Assembly (NCBI RefSeq): GCF_000744095.1
Contig: NZ_JQLI01000008.1
Coordinates: 3,472,001-3,536,000 of the forward strand
Length of the DNA stretch: 64,000 bases
From: Cupriavidus necator A5-1
Lineage (GTDB): Bacteria; Pseudomonadota; Gammaproteobacteria; Burkholderiales; Burkholderiaceae
Direction: 5' to 3'
A program made the translations under genes and the position numbers. Shown piece after piece: positions 42,581 through 51,349 of this stretch. How positions within the stretch are numbered: position 1 is the first letter of the stretch; each line of letters begins with the position of its first letter. The notes under the pieces were generated by a model. It saw nothing but the letters and a program-made list of their open reading frames with translations. It did no database searches and was not told the DNA's origin.

Positions 42581-43786
42581 TCACTCGCCCAGGCCGCGCA
42601 GCAGGTCGACCTTCAGGTCCTCGACCGACTCCAGCCCCACCGCCAGCCGGATCAGCCCTTCCCCCACGCCCGCGGCCGCCTTGGCCTCGGGGCTCACGCG
42701 CGCATGCGTGGTGGTGTACGGGTGCGTGATGGTGGTGCGGGTGTCGCCCAGATTGCCGGTGATCGAGCACAGCCGCGTGCTGTCGATCACGCGCCAGGCA
42801 TTGGCACGCTGCTGCTCGGGCGTTGCGCCCTTGAGCTCGAACGACACAATCGCGCCGCCGCCGCTCTGCTGGCGCATGGCGATCTCGTGCTGCGGGTGCG
42901 ACTTCAGCGCCGGGTGGAACACGCGCGCCACGGCTGGGTGCGATTCCAGGAACTGCGCCAGCGCCAGCGCGCTGGCCGAATGGCGCTCCATGCGGATCGC
43001 CAGCGTCTCCAGGCCCTTAAGCAGCACCCAGGCGTTGAACGCCGACAGCGTCGGGCCCGCGGTGCGCACGAACGGGAATACCTTGCCCATGATGAAGTCG
43101 TGCGAGCCCAGCACCGCGCCGCCCAGCACGCGGCCCTGGCCGTCGATATGCTTGGTGGCCGAATGCACCACGATGTCCGCGCCGAACTTCATCGGCTGCT
43201 GCAGCGCCGGCGAACAGAAGCAGTTGTCGACCACCAGCAGCGCGTTCGCGTTGTGGGCGATATCGGCCACGGCGGCGATGTCCGCCACCTCGGTCAGCGG
43301 GTTCGACGGCGTTTCCAGGAAGAACAGCTTCGTGTTCGGACGCACCGCGGCGCGCCATGCGTTCAGGTCGCTCGGATCGACGAAGGTGGTCTCGACGCCG
43401 AACTTCGAGAAGATACTGCCGAACAGCGTCATGGTCGAGCCGAAGATCGCGCGCGAGCTGACCAGGTGGTCGCCCGCCTGCATCGACGACAGCACCACCG
43501 ACAGGATCGCGCTCATGCCCGAGGCGGTGGCCATGCAGGCCTGCGCGCCTTCCAGTGCGGCCAGGCGCGACTGGAACATCGACACGGTCGGATTGGTGAA
43601 GCGCGAGTAGGTGAAGCCCTCTTCCGAGTTGGCGAAGCGTTCGGCGGCCTCGGCGGCGCTCTTGAAGCAGAAGCTCGAGGTCAGGTACATCGCCTCGGAG
43701 TGCTCCATGAATTCGCTGCGCAGCGTGCCGGCGCGCACGCCAAGGGTATCGATGCCGAGCGATTCGGGATTGAGCGGTTCGTTCAT
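42581..43786 (-). CDS. metZ: O-succinylhomoserine sulfhydrylase
   Basis: 401 residues, PLP-dependent Cys/Met-metabolism family. Schiff-base Lys212 in VVHSATKHIDGQGR; TYSRFTNPTVSMFQSRLAAL and LGDTRTTITHPYTTTH are standard. Makes homocysteine directly from O-succinylhomoserine and sulfide. The ATG at 43786 is chosen because family similarity begins there; an open extension of 65 codons runs into the upstream terminator. Downstream of purF, the order also seen in Pseudomonas. Confidence 0.94.
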   Translation of the reverse strand: MNEPLNPESLGIDTLGVRAGTLRSEFMEHSEAMYLTSSFCFKSAAEAAERFANSEEGFTYSRFTNPTVSMFQSRLAALEGAQACMATASGMSAILSVVLSSMQAGDHLVSSRAIFGSTMTLFGSIFSKFGVETTFVDPSDLNAWRAAVRPNTKLFFLETPSNPLTEVADIAAVADIAHNANALLVVDNCFCSPALQQPMKFGADIVVHSATKHIDGQGRVLGGAVLGSHDFIMGKVFPFVRTAGPTLSAFNAWVLLKGLETLAIRMERHSASALALAQFLESHPAVARVFHPALKSHPQHEIAMRQQSGGGAIVSFELKGATPEQQRANAWRVIDSTRLCSITGNLGDTRTTITHPYTTTHARVSPEAKAAAGVGEGLIRLAVGLESVEDLKVDLLRGLGE

Positions 43787-44114
43787 GCTGGTGGCGCGGT
43801 CGTACCCGCGCGAGTGCAATGGTTTCGACAAGCCACCGCCTGTGCGGGGGACAAGCGGCCGGCCATGAAAAAAGCCCGTGCGATCGGGTAGTCGGATCGA
43901 CGGGCTTGCTGTTCTGCGGGGGCCTTCGGCAGGCTGTGGTGGTTGGCCGGCCAATTGCGCAGGCACTGCGCAAACCGGCAAACGTTGCTGACCACCATCT
44001 CTTTAGCTGTTTCGGGCTGGACCCGCGTCCGCAAGCTGACTATCAAATCGACGCCCGGCCATGTTACGGCCGGGCTCCGCATTCGTCAACGCGCGCGGAC
44101 AGCGGCGGCGCGGC
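43787..44114 (-). other. purF-metZ spacer
   Basis: 328 bp. Contains an 8-bp hairpin just after the purF stop (GCCCGGCC at 44053-44060, GGCCGGGC at 44068-44075) and the terminator at 43867-43907. About 80 bp then remain for a metZ promoter; none is obvious. The terminator could instead be part of a metZ attenuator. Confidence 0.5.
43867..43907 (-). terminator. Intrinsic terminator between purF and metZ
   Basis: On the minus strand, AAGCCCGT plus CGATC pair with GATCG plus ACGGGCTT around a 9-base loop and one bulge, followed by six T residues (43868-43873 on the plus strand as A). Confidence 0.85.
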
Positions 44115-45644
44115 TTACTCGTTGCCGCCGGAGCGCTGCAGGTGCAGTTGCGAGCGCTCGGTATCGCCGCCGTTGCCTTCGCGGTCGGCCAGGCTGCGCG
44201 CCGTTTCCAGGCGGTCCAGGTAGGCCTCGTCGATATCGCCGGTGATATAGCGGCCATCGAAGCACGACGCGTCGAAGTCCTTCAGCGCCGGGTTGATATC
44301 GCGCACCGCCTGCTTCATCGCTTCCACGTCCTGGTACACCAGCTTGTCCGCGCCGATGATCTTCGCGATCTCTTCGTGCGTGCGGCCATGCGCCACCAGT
44401 TCGCTGCGGGTCGGCATGTCGATGCCGTACACGTTGGGGAACTTCACCGGCGGCGCGGCCGAGGCGAAGATCACCTTGTTGGCGCCGGCGTCGCGCGCCA
44501 TCTGCACGATCTCGAACGAGGTCGTGCCGCGCACGATCGAGTCATCGACGATCAGCACGTTCTTGCCCTTGAACTCGACGCCCATGGCGTTGAGCTTCTG
44601 GCGCACCGACTTCTTGCGCACGGCCTGGCCGGGCATGATGAAGGTGCGGCCGACGTAGCGGTTCTTGAAGAAGCCTTCGCGGTAGTTCACGCCCAGGCGG
44701 TTGGCCACCTGCATCGCGGCCGGACGGCTGGAATCGGGGATCGGCATCACCACGTCGATGTCGCCGGCCGACACTTCCTCGCGGATCTTCTCGGCCAGGT
44801 AGTCGCCCATGCGCAGGCGCGCGTCGTACACCGGTACGCCGTCGATGCACGAATCCGGGCGGGCCAGGTAGACATACTCGAAAATGCACGACGTCAGCAC
44901 CGCGTTGTCGGCGCACTGCTTGCTGTAGAGCTTGCCGTCCAGGTCGATGAAGATCGCCTCGCCCGGCGCCACGTCGCGCTCGAGCTTGTAGCCGATGCCT
45001 TCCAGCGCCACCGACTCCGACGCCACCATCCATTCCTTGCCGGTCGGGGTCTCGATGCTGCCCAGGCACAGCGGGCGGATGCCGAACGGGTCGCGCACGG
45101 CCAGCATGCCGTAGCCGGCGATCTGCGCGGCGATCGCGTACGAGCCGCGCACGCGGCGGTGCAGGCCGCTCACTGCCGTGAAGATGGTGTCCGGGTCCAG
45201 CGCCATGCCGCTGCTGGCACGCTGCAGTTCGTCGGCCAGCACGTTCAGCAGCACTTCGGTATCGGAGTGTGTGTTGATGTGGCGACGGTCGCGGCGAAAC
45301 ATCTCTTCGCGCAGCTGCTGCCAGTTGGTCAGGTTGCCGTTATGCGCCAGGATCACGCCGTACGGCGCGTTGACGTAGAACGGCTGCGCTTCTTCCTCGC
45401 TCGACGCCGAGCCGGCGGTCGGGTAGCGCACCTGGCCGATGCCGGCGGCACCCGGCAGGCCGCGCATGTTGCGGGTACGGAAGACATCGCGCACCAGGCC
45501 GTTGGCCTTGTGCATGTGGAAGGTACTGCCGTTGGCGGTGGCGATGCCGGCAGCATCCTGTCCGCGATGCTGCAACAACAGCAGGCTGTCGTAAATCAAT
45601 TGGTTGACAGGCGTGGCTGAAACCACACCGACGATACCGCACAT
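44115..45644 (-). CDS. purF: Amidophosphoribosyltransferase
   Basis: 509 residues, first step of purine synthesis. Starts MCGIVGVV, so the nucleophile Cys becomes the N-terminal residue once Met is removed. PRPP loop NVLIVDDSIVRGTTSFEIV is near residue 370; the family segments SGIPYA-like VMPIPDSSRPAAMQVA and GYFKNRY-like FFKNRYVGRTFI are present. ATG at 45644; a TTG two codons earlier is unlikely. It follows cvpA by 104 bp. Confidence 0.97.
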   Translation of the reverse strand: MCGIVGVVSATPVNQLIYDSLLLLQHRGQDAAGIATANGSTFHMHKANGLVRDVFRTRNMRGLPGAAGIGQVRYPTAGSASSEEEAQPFYVNAPYGVILAHNGNLTNWQQLREEMFRRDRRHINTHSDTEVLLNVLADELQRASSGMALDPDTIFTAVSGLHRRVRGSYAIAAQIAGYGMLAVRDPFGIRPLCLGSIETPTGKEWMVASESVALEGIGYKLERDVAPGEAIFIDLDGKLYSKQCADNAVLTSCIFEYVYLARPDSCIDGVPVYDARLRMGDYLAEKIREEVSAGDIDVVMPIPDSSRPAAMQVANRLGVNYREGFFKNRYVGRTFIMPGQAVRKKSVRQKLNAMGVEFKGKNVLIVDDSIVRGTTSFEIVQMARDAGANKVIFASAAPPVKFPNVYGIDMPTRSELVAHGRTHEEIAKIIGADKLVYQDVEAMKQAVRDINPALKDFDASCFDGRYITGDIDEAYLDRLETARSLADREGNGGDTERSQLHLQRSGGNE

Positions 45645-45748
45645 TGCCAAGCTCCCAGGAAAGGCTTTGAATCAGGGGGCGCAGCCGGGTCCGGAAATCC
45701 CCCGGACCCAAAGGCCTGCGTACTACCGACCGGGCACCATGCCCGGCT

Positions 45749-46246
45749 TCATGTCTTGACGTACTTCGCCAGCTCCGGCGGCAGCCATGGCTTGACGGAA
45801 TCCATGGCCTGCATCACATACGGGCGGCTTACCGCGTCGCGCCAGAACGGTTCTTCCGGCAATTTGGTGAGGCTGGCCAGCGTGACCATCACCATCACCA
45901 GCAGCGCGCCGCGCATCAATCCGAATACCAGCCCGAGCCCGCGGTCGGCCGGCTTGAGCCCGGTGCTCTCCAGCAGCTGCCCGACCACCATGCCGGCCAG
46001 CGAGGCCCCGAGCACGGTGCCGATCAGCAGCACCACGAAGGCCAGCGCATGGCGGGCCAGTTCGCCGCCGGGCAGCGACTCGGGCATCCAGCCCGCGGCC
46101 ACCGCGCCGTAGCGGAACGCCACCCAGAACGCCACCACCCAGCCGATCAGCGACAGCACCTCGCGCACCAGGCCACGCAGCACGCCCAGCATGGCGGAGG
46201 CCAGCAGGATGAAGACCACGGCGTAATCGAAGAAAGTCGGCTGCAT
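45749..46246 (-). CDS. cvpA: CvpA family membrane protein
   Basis: 165 residues from the ATG at 46246. Four hydrophobic segments: YAVVFILLASAMLGVLRGLV, SLIGWVVAFWVAFRYG, ALAFVVLLIGTVLGASLAGMV and GLVFGLMRGALLVMVMVTLA. Required for colicin V production in E. coli and widely linked to purF, as here. Its cellular activity is unclear, probably envelope homeostasis. Confidence 0.93.
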   Translation of the reverse strand: MQPTFFDYAVVFILLASAMLGVLRGLVREVLSLIGWVVAFWVAFRYGAVAAGWMPESLPGGELARHALAFVVLLIGTVLGASLAGMVVGQLLESTGLKPADRGLGLVFGLMRGALLVMVMVTLASLTKLPEEPFWRDAVSRPYVMQAMDSVKPWLPPELAKYVKT

Positions 46247-46299
46247 CGTTGCTTGCGGCTGCGCCAGGTACCACACCGGGCGCCGGCCGCGCTGGCCCT

Positions 46300-47007
46300 T
46301 TACTGTTCCACGATCCGGGAGGTCAGGCCTACCGCGCGCACGCGCTTGTCGGCGGCGTCGGCGGCTTCACGGTCGCTGAAGGGGCCGGCGCGCAGCAGGA
46401 TGCGATCGCCATCGGCCAGCACTTTCTTTTCGACATAGGCCGGGACCTTGCTCTCCTTGAGCTTGGCCAGCCAGTTCTTCGCCCGCTCTTCGGACGAGAA
46501 GGCGCCGATCAGGATCAGGTACTTGCCGCTGCCCTGCCTGGCTTCCGCCTTGGCCTCGGCTTTTTGTGCGGGCTTGTCTGCAGGTGCAGTGGCCGCGGGC
46601 TTCTGCGGCGCGCTGACGATTTCCTCGCCGGCATCCAGTGCCGCGGCATCATTTCGCGCCGCCGGCGCGGGCGGCAGCGGATCGGCCTTGCGCGGCTCCA
46701 CGCGGGGCTTCTGCGACACCCCGTTGGCGACCTTTACCGAGACATCCTCGGACACCGGCCGCGGCTTGGTCTCGAATACGATCGGCAGCACGATCACGGC
46801 GGCCACCACCAGCACCACGGCGCCGATCAGGCGACGGCGCGCGCGCTGCTTCTGCGGGAATTCAGGGTCGAGCGTGTCGTCGGCATATTCCTCGGCCAGG
46901 CGGCGCGACGAGGCAATGCCTGCACCCGGGTCGGTGCGCTGGCGCCGCGCACGCTCTGGTGCGGGGTCGTTGCCCTTGCGGGAAGAAAACAGCGAAAGCA
47001 GGCCCAT
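46300..47007 (-). CDS. dedD: SPOR-domain cell division protein, DedD type
   Basis: 235 residues from the ATG at 47007 (an in-frame ATG at 47031 adds 8). Cytoplasmic basic N-terminus, one membrane segment (LIGAVVLVVAAVIVLPIVF), a Pro/Ala/Lys-rich linker and a C-terminal SPOR domain (KYLILIGAFSSEERAKNWLA ... RILLRAGPFSDREAADAA) that binds denuded septal peptidoglycan. Position folC-dedD-cvpA-purF matches the E. coli order. Confidence 0.9.
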   Translation of the reverse strand: MGLLSLFSSRKGNDPAPERARRQRTDPGAGIASSRRLAEEYADDTLDPEFPQKQRARRRLIGAVVLVVAAVIVLPIVFETKPRPVSEDVSVKVANGVSQKPRVEPRKADPLPPAPAARNDAAALDAGEEIVSAPQKPAATAPADKPAQKAEAKAEARQGSGKYLILIGAFSSEERAKNWLAKLKESKVPAYVEKKVLADGDRILLRAGPFSDREAADAADKRVRAVGLTSRIVEQ

Positions 47008-47113
47008 AGATTGGTTCGGTGCGACGGCCATGGGGGCCGGTCGTTGCGTTTGCCGCTCAGGGAGCGCCCATGACCACCGGGGTTGGTCCTTCAGCGCAGG
47101 ATGACCTGGCGCC

Positions 47114-48424
47114 TCAGTTCGCCTGCGTGGCCCGGTAGGCCATCACGCCGGCGACGGTATAGAACGATCCGAAGACCAGAATTCTATCATTCTCGGTGGC
47201 TCGCTCGATGGCGTCGCGGAATGCCGCCTCCGGGCTGGAAAAGCAGGCCGCGGTGGCGTCCGGGCCGGGGCGGAAACCGCCTGCTTCCAGCCTGGCCAGG
47301 ATGTCGGTTGCGCTGGCGGCGCGCTCGGTGGGCAGGTCGCACAGGCACCAGTGGTCCACCTTATCGGCCACGTGCTGCAGCACCCCGGCGATGTCCTTGT
47401 CCTGCATCGCGCCGAACACCGCATAGGTGTAGCGGAAGAAGCCCATGTTCTCCAGGTTCTGCCCCAGCGTGGCGGCGGCATGCGGATTGTGCGCCACGTC
47501 GAGGATCACCGCTGGCCGTCCCGGCAGCACCTGGAAGCGCCCCGGCAGTTCGACGAAGGCCAGCCCGTTGCGCACCTCCTGTGCGCTCACCGGCAACCGC
47601 GGGCGCATCGCCTGCAGCGCGGCCAGTGCTGCGGCGGCGTTGAGCAGCTGGTTGGCTCCGCGCAGCGCCGGGTAGCCTAGGCCATTGAGCTTGCGGTCAC
47701 CGCCGCTCCAGTCCCATTGCTGGCGCTCCTGGCCCTTGGCGGCCTGGAAATGGAAATCCCGGCCCACCAGCCACAGCTCCGCACCGATGGCCTCGGCGTG
47801 CGCAATCAGCGACTTGGGCGGCACCGGGTCGCCGCAGATTGCCGGCACGCCCGGGCGGAAGATGCCGGCTTTCTCGAAGCCGATTTCCTCGCGGGTATTG
47901 CCCAGGTACTGGGTGTGGTCGATATCGACGCTGGTGATGATGGCGCAGTCGGTATCGATCACATTGACCGCGTCAAGCCGGCCGCCCAGTCCCACTTCCA
48001 GGATGATCGCGTCAAGGCCCGCCGCGGCGAAGGCGTGGATGATCGCCAGCGTGGTGAACTCGAAGTACGTCAGGCTGATGGGATTGGCAAAGCTGTTGCG
48101 GGCATGCTCGACCGCCTCGAAATGCGGCAGCAGCTGCGCGTCGGTGGCCATTTCGCCGTTGATGCGCGCGCGCTCGTTGAACGAGATCAGGTGCGGCGAG
48201 GTATGGCAGCCGACCTTGTAGCCGGCCTCCAGCAGGATGCGCTCGAGTATGGCGCAGGTGGAACCCTTGCCGTTGGTGCCGCCCACGGTGAACACCACCG
48301 CGTCGATGCGCAGCCCGAGGGCCTCCTTCACGCGCGTGATGCGCGTCAGGCCCATGTCGATGCCCACGGGATGGGCAGTTTCGAGATGGGCGAGCCATTC
48401 GGGGAGCGTGTGGAAGACAGGCAT
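47114..48424 (-). CDS. folC: Folylpolyglutamate/dihydrofolate synthase
   Basis: 436 residues, adds Glu to folate. P-loop GGTNGKGST at residues 48-56, omega-loop region around TSPHLISFNERARING, and LEVGLGGRLDAVNVID; C-terminal domain with ILDVAHNPHAAATLGQNLE. Complete and of normal length. Lies between accD (161 bp) and dedD (82 bp). Confidence 0.96.
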   Translation of the reverse strand: MPVFHTLPEWLAHLETAHPVGIDMGLTRITRVKEALGLRIDAVVFTVGGTNGKGSTCAILERILLEAGYKVGCHTSPHLISFNERARINGEMATDAQLLPHFEAVEHARNSFANPISLTYFEFTTLAIIHAFAAAGLDAIILEVGLGGRLDAVNVIDTDCAIITSVDIDHTQYLGNTREEIGFEKAGIFRPGVPAICGDPVPPKSLIAHAEAIGAELWLVGRDFHFQAAKGQERQQWDWSGGDRKLNGLGYPALRGANQLLNAAAALAALQAMRPRLPVSAQEVRNGLAFVELPGRFQVLPGRPAVILDVAHNPHAAATLGQNLENMGFFRYTYAVFGAMQDKDIAGVLQHVADKVDHWCLCDLPTERAASATDILARLEAGGFRPGPDATAACFSSPEAAFRDAIERATENDRILVFGSFYTVAGVMAYRATQAN

Positions 48425-48585
48425 GTACGGGATGCGAGGAAAGCTATTGCTACCAGATTCGGCCAGGAGCCCGCAAAGTCAAGGGCAGCCGCGGCGCCGA
48501 CAGGAAAAACGGGCCAAAAGACAGGCCCAGAAATGCGAAAGGCGCGTCAACCACCCGCGCCCTCCTTGCTGCCATGCAGGTGGCG

Positions 48586-49458
48586 TTATGCCACCGCGTC
48601 GGCCGGCTGCTTCTGCAGCAGCGCCAGCAGCTGCGCCAGTTCCGCGCGCAGCTTGCGGCGGTCGACGATCATGTCGATGGCGCCCTTCTGGATCAGGAAT
48701 TCGGAGCGCTGGAAGCCTTCCGGCAGCTTCTCGCGCACGGTCTGTTCGATCACGCGAGGGCCGGCAAAGCCGATCAGCGCCTTGGGCTCGGCGATCACCA
48801 CGTCGCCCAGGAAGGCGAACGAAGCCGACACGCCGCCCATGGTCGGGTCGGTCAGCACGCTGATAAACGGCAGCTTGGCCGCACTCAGCTGGTTCAGCAT
48901 GGCGGTGGTCTTGGCCATCTGCAGCAGCGACAGCAGGCTTTCCTGCATGCGCGCGCCGCCGGTGGCGGTAAAGCAGATAAACGGCACCTTCTGCTCCAGC
49001 GCGGCCTGCGCGCCGCGCACGAAACGCTCGCCCACCACGGAGCCCATGGAACCACCCATGAACTCGAACTCGAAGCAGCTCACGACCACCGGGATGGTGT
49101 GGATGGCACCGCCCATCACCACCATGGCGTCGGTCTCGCCGGTCTCGTCCATGGCCGCCTTGATGCGGTCCGGGTACTTCTTGGAGTCCTTGAACTTGAG
49201 CGCGTCGACCGGCACGATCTCCTGGCCGATCTCATAGCGGCCCTCGGCGTCCAGCAGCGCGTCCAGGCGCGCACGCGCGTTGATGCGCATGTGGTGGTCG
49301 CATTTCGGGCAGACGTGCAGGTTGGCCTCGACGTCGGTCCGGTACAGGGTGGACTCGCACGACGGGCACTTGACCCACAACCCCTCCGGGATGCCCTTGC
49401 GGGTACGGGGGTCGGTCTGTTGAATCTTGGGAGGCAGGAGTTTATCCAACCAGCTCAT
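48586..49458 (-). CDS. accD: Acetyl-CoA carboxylase carboxyltransferase subunit beta
   Basis: 290 residues from the ATG at 49458, which has AAAGGAG upstream. N-terminal zinc ribbon with two Cys pairs (KCPSC near 31-34, CPKC near 53-56), then the crotonase-fold carboxyltransferase domain (ATGGARMQESLLSLLQMA, DPTMGGVSASFAFLGD). Forms malonyl-CoA with AccA. Downstream of trpA (180 bp), the usual Burkholderiales order. Confidence 0.97.
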   Translation of the reverse strand: MSWLDKLLPPKIQQTDPRTRKGIPEGLWVKCPSCESTLYRTDVEANLHVCPKCDHHMRINARARLDALLDAEGRYEIGQEIVPVDALKFKDSKKYPDRIKAAMDETGETDAMVVMGGAIHTIPVVVSCFEFEFMGGSMGSVVGERFVRGAQAALEQKVPFICFTATGGARMQESLLSLLQMAKTTAMLNQLSAAKLPFISVLTDPTMGGVSASFAFLGDVVIAEPKALIGFAGPRVIEQTVREKLPEGFQRSEFLIQKGAIDMIVDRRKLRAELAQLLALLQKQPADAVA

Positions 49459-49638
49459 GAAAGCTCCTTTCGGATAGCTGCGGTCCGCCGGCAAACCCCT
49501 TTACGGGACGCACCTCGGCAGACGGCAGGGAATCAACCCGCAAATTTACCACGCCGGCCCGGTGACCTCTAAGCGGAACACGCCGATTGCGAACGGCGCA
49601 TCACTTTTAAGAAGCCATCGAGCCGGGAATGCATCACT

Positions 49639-50436
49639 TCAGCTGTCCAGCGCCTGGCGGATCTCGGCGATAAACGCCTGCAGCGTCGCCACCGCCTGCT
49701 CGCGCGGCGTGTCTTCCAGCAACTGCACCAGCCGGCTGCCGATCACCACGGCATCGGCCACGCTGCCGATCGCACGCGCGGTCTGCGCGTCGCGGATGCC
49801 GAAGCCTACACCCACCGGCAGGTTCGCGTGCTGCTTGATCAGCGGCAGGCGCGCCGCCACGCTGCCCAGGTCGATCGCGGCCGAGCCGGTCACGCCCTTG
49901 AGCGACACGTAGTAAAGATAGCCGCTGGCGACGCGGGCCACCGCTTCGATACGCGCGTCGGTCGAGGTCGGCGCCAGCAGGAAGATCGGGTCCATGCCGT
50001 TGTCGCGCATCAGCGTGGCAAAGGACTCGCACTCCTCGGGCGGATAGTCGACTACCAGCACGCCGTCCACGCTGGCCTCGCGCGCGGCCGTGGCAAAGGC
50101 CTGCTCGCCCATGCGCTCGATCGGGTTGGCGTAACCCATCAGCACCACCGGGGTATCGGCATTGGTCTGGCGGAACTCGCGCACCCACTGCAGCACCTGC
50201 GTCAGCGACACGCCCTGCGCCAGCGCGCGCTCCGAGGCGCGCTGGATCACCGGGCCGTCGGCCATCGGGTCGGAGAACGGCACGCCCAGCTCGATCACAT
50301 CGGCGCCGCCGGCCACCAGCGCATGCATCAGCGCCACGGTCAGGCCGGGCTCGGGATCGCCGGCGGTGATAAACGGAATCAGGCCCTTCTTCTGCTGCGC
50401 GGCCAGCGCCGCGAACGTCTTCTGGATACGGGACAT
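49639..50436 (-). CDS. trpA: Tryptophan synthase alpha chain
   Basis: 265 residues, TIM barrel. Catalytic Glu in VIELGVPFSDPMADGP near 51 and Asp in VLVVDYPPEECE near 132; phosphate loop VGFGIRDAQTA. One base separates it from the upstream methyltransferase stop region (50438), so translation is coupled. Channels indole to TrpB. Confidence 0.97.
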   Translation of the reverse strand: MSRIQKTFAALAAQQKKGLIPFITAGDPEPGLTVALMHALVAGGADVIELGVPFSDPMADGPVIQRASERALAQGVSLTQVLQWVREFRQTNADTPVVLMGYANPIERMGEQAFATAAREASVDGVLVVDYPPEECESFATLMRDNGMDPIFLLAPTSTDARIEAVARVASGYLYYVSLKGVTGSAAIDLGSVAARLPLIKQHANLPVGVGFGIRDAQTARAIGSVADAVVIGSRLVQLLEDTPREQAVATLQAFIAEIRQALDS

Positions 50437-50437
50437 A

Positions 50438-51349
50438 TCAGGGAATCAGGTGAGGCCGCGACGCCGGCGAGGCATCGTCATTGGCGGCGGCCAGGGTTGG
50501 GGTGGCGTCGGGCTCGATGGCCGGCATCGCCAGCGCGGCGGCTGACACGCGTGCGCACGCCACCTGCACGTATTCCGGGTTGATCTCGTAGCCGACAAAA
50601 CGCCGGCCGTGGCGCAGGCAGGCCACCGCGGTGGTGCCGCTGCCGGCAAACGGATCCAGCACCAGGCCGCCCCGCGGGCAGCTCGACAGCACCATGCGCT
50701 CGACAATCTCCAGCGGCTTCTGCGTCGGGTGGTTGGCACGCTCCGGGTCCTGGCGGTGGATGCGCGAGATGCTCCACAGGTCCTTGGGGTTGTAGCCGAC
50801 CTCCAGCCACTTCTTGCCCTCGAAACGCGGGCGGCTACGCGCCTTCTTGGTCTCGGGATCGTACGGGATGCGGACCGGGTCGAGATCGAAGTAGTAGTCG
50901 CGCGCGCGGGCGAAGAAGCCGATGTTGTCGTGCACCGACGAGTACTTGCGCGTGGTGCCGCCCATGCTGGGCACGCGGCGGTCCCAGATGATCTCGTTGA
51001 TCATCGTCAGGCGCCGCTTGAGCATCACGAACAGCTCCGGCGAATACTGCCAGGTGCAGAACAGGTAGAGCGTGCCCTTGGGCGCGAGCTTGGGCACGAC
51101 CGCGTCCATCCAGCGCTCGGACCAGTCCAGGTAAGCTTGGCCCGACAACAGGTCGGAATCATTGCCGTAGTCCTTGCCCAGCCCGTAGGGCGGATCGGCG
51201 ACGATCAGGTCGACCGAGCCGTCCGGCAGGCGCGCGATGCCCTCGAACATGTCTTCCTGGAACAGCTGCAGCGGCGGCGCTTCGGGATGCGCAGGCAGGG
51301 CATCGGCCCCGCCCACGGCCAGGCCGGCGGTATGAGGCAGCGCGCGCAT
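50438..51349 (-). CDS. Orphan DNA methyltransferase (beta-class, N6-adenine/N4-cytosine type) inside the trp operon
   Basis: 303 residues. Motif IV DPPYGLGKDYG near residue 52 comes before motif I FAGSGTTAVACLRHG near 245, the beta-class order; the target-recognition part lies between. The start ATG at 51349 overlaps the trpB stop as TGATG and the stop lies 1 bp before trpA, so it is embedded in trp translation. No restriction endonuclease is nearby. The same slot in Ralstonia solanacearum holds a methyltransferase that, as I recall, modifies GTWWAC; this one is probably its orthologue. Confidence 0.9.
   Translation of the reverse strand: MRALPHTAGLAVGGADALPAHPEAPPLQLFQEDMFEGIARLPDGSVDLIVADPPYGLGKDYGNDSDLLSGQAYLDWSERWMDAVVPKLAPKGTLYLFCTWQYSPELFVMLKRRLTMINEIIWDRRVPSMGGTTRKYSSVHDNIGFFARARDYYFDLDPVRIPYDPETKKARSRPRFEGKKWLEVGYNPKDLWSISRIHRQDPERANHPTQKPLEIVERMVLSSCPRGGLVLDPFAGSGTTAVACLRHGRRFVGYEINPEYVQVACARVSAAALAMPAIEPDATPTLAAANDDASPASRPHLIP

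Noticed and set aside
43787..43981. 65-codon extension of metZ
   Set aside because: It runs into the purF terminator and has no family similarity; the ATG at 43786 begins the conserved sequence.
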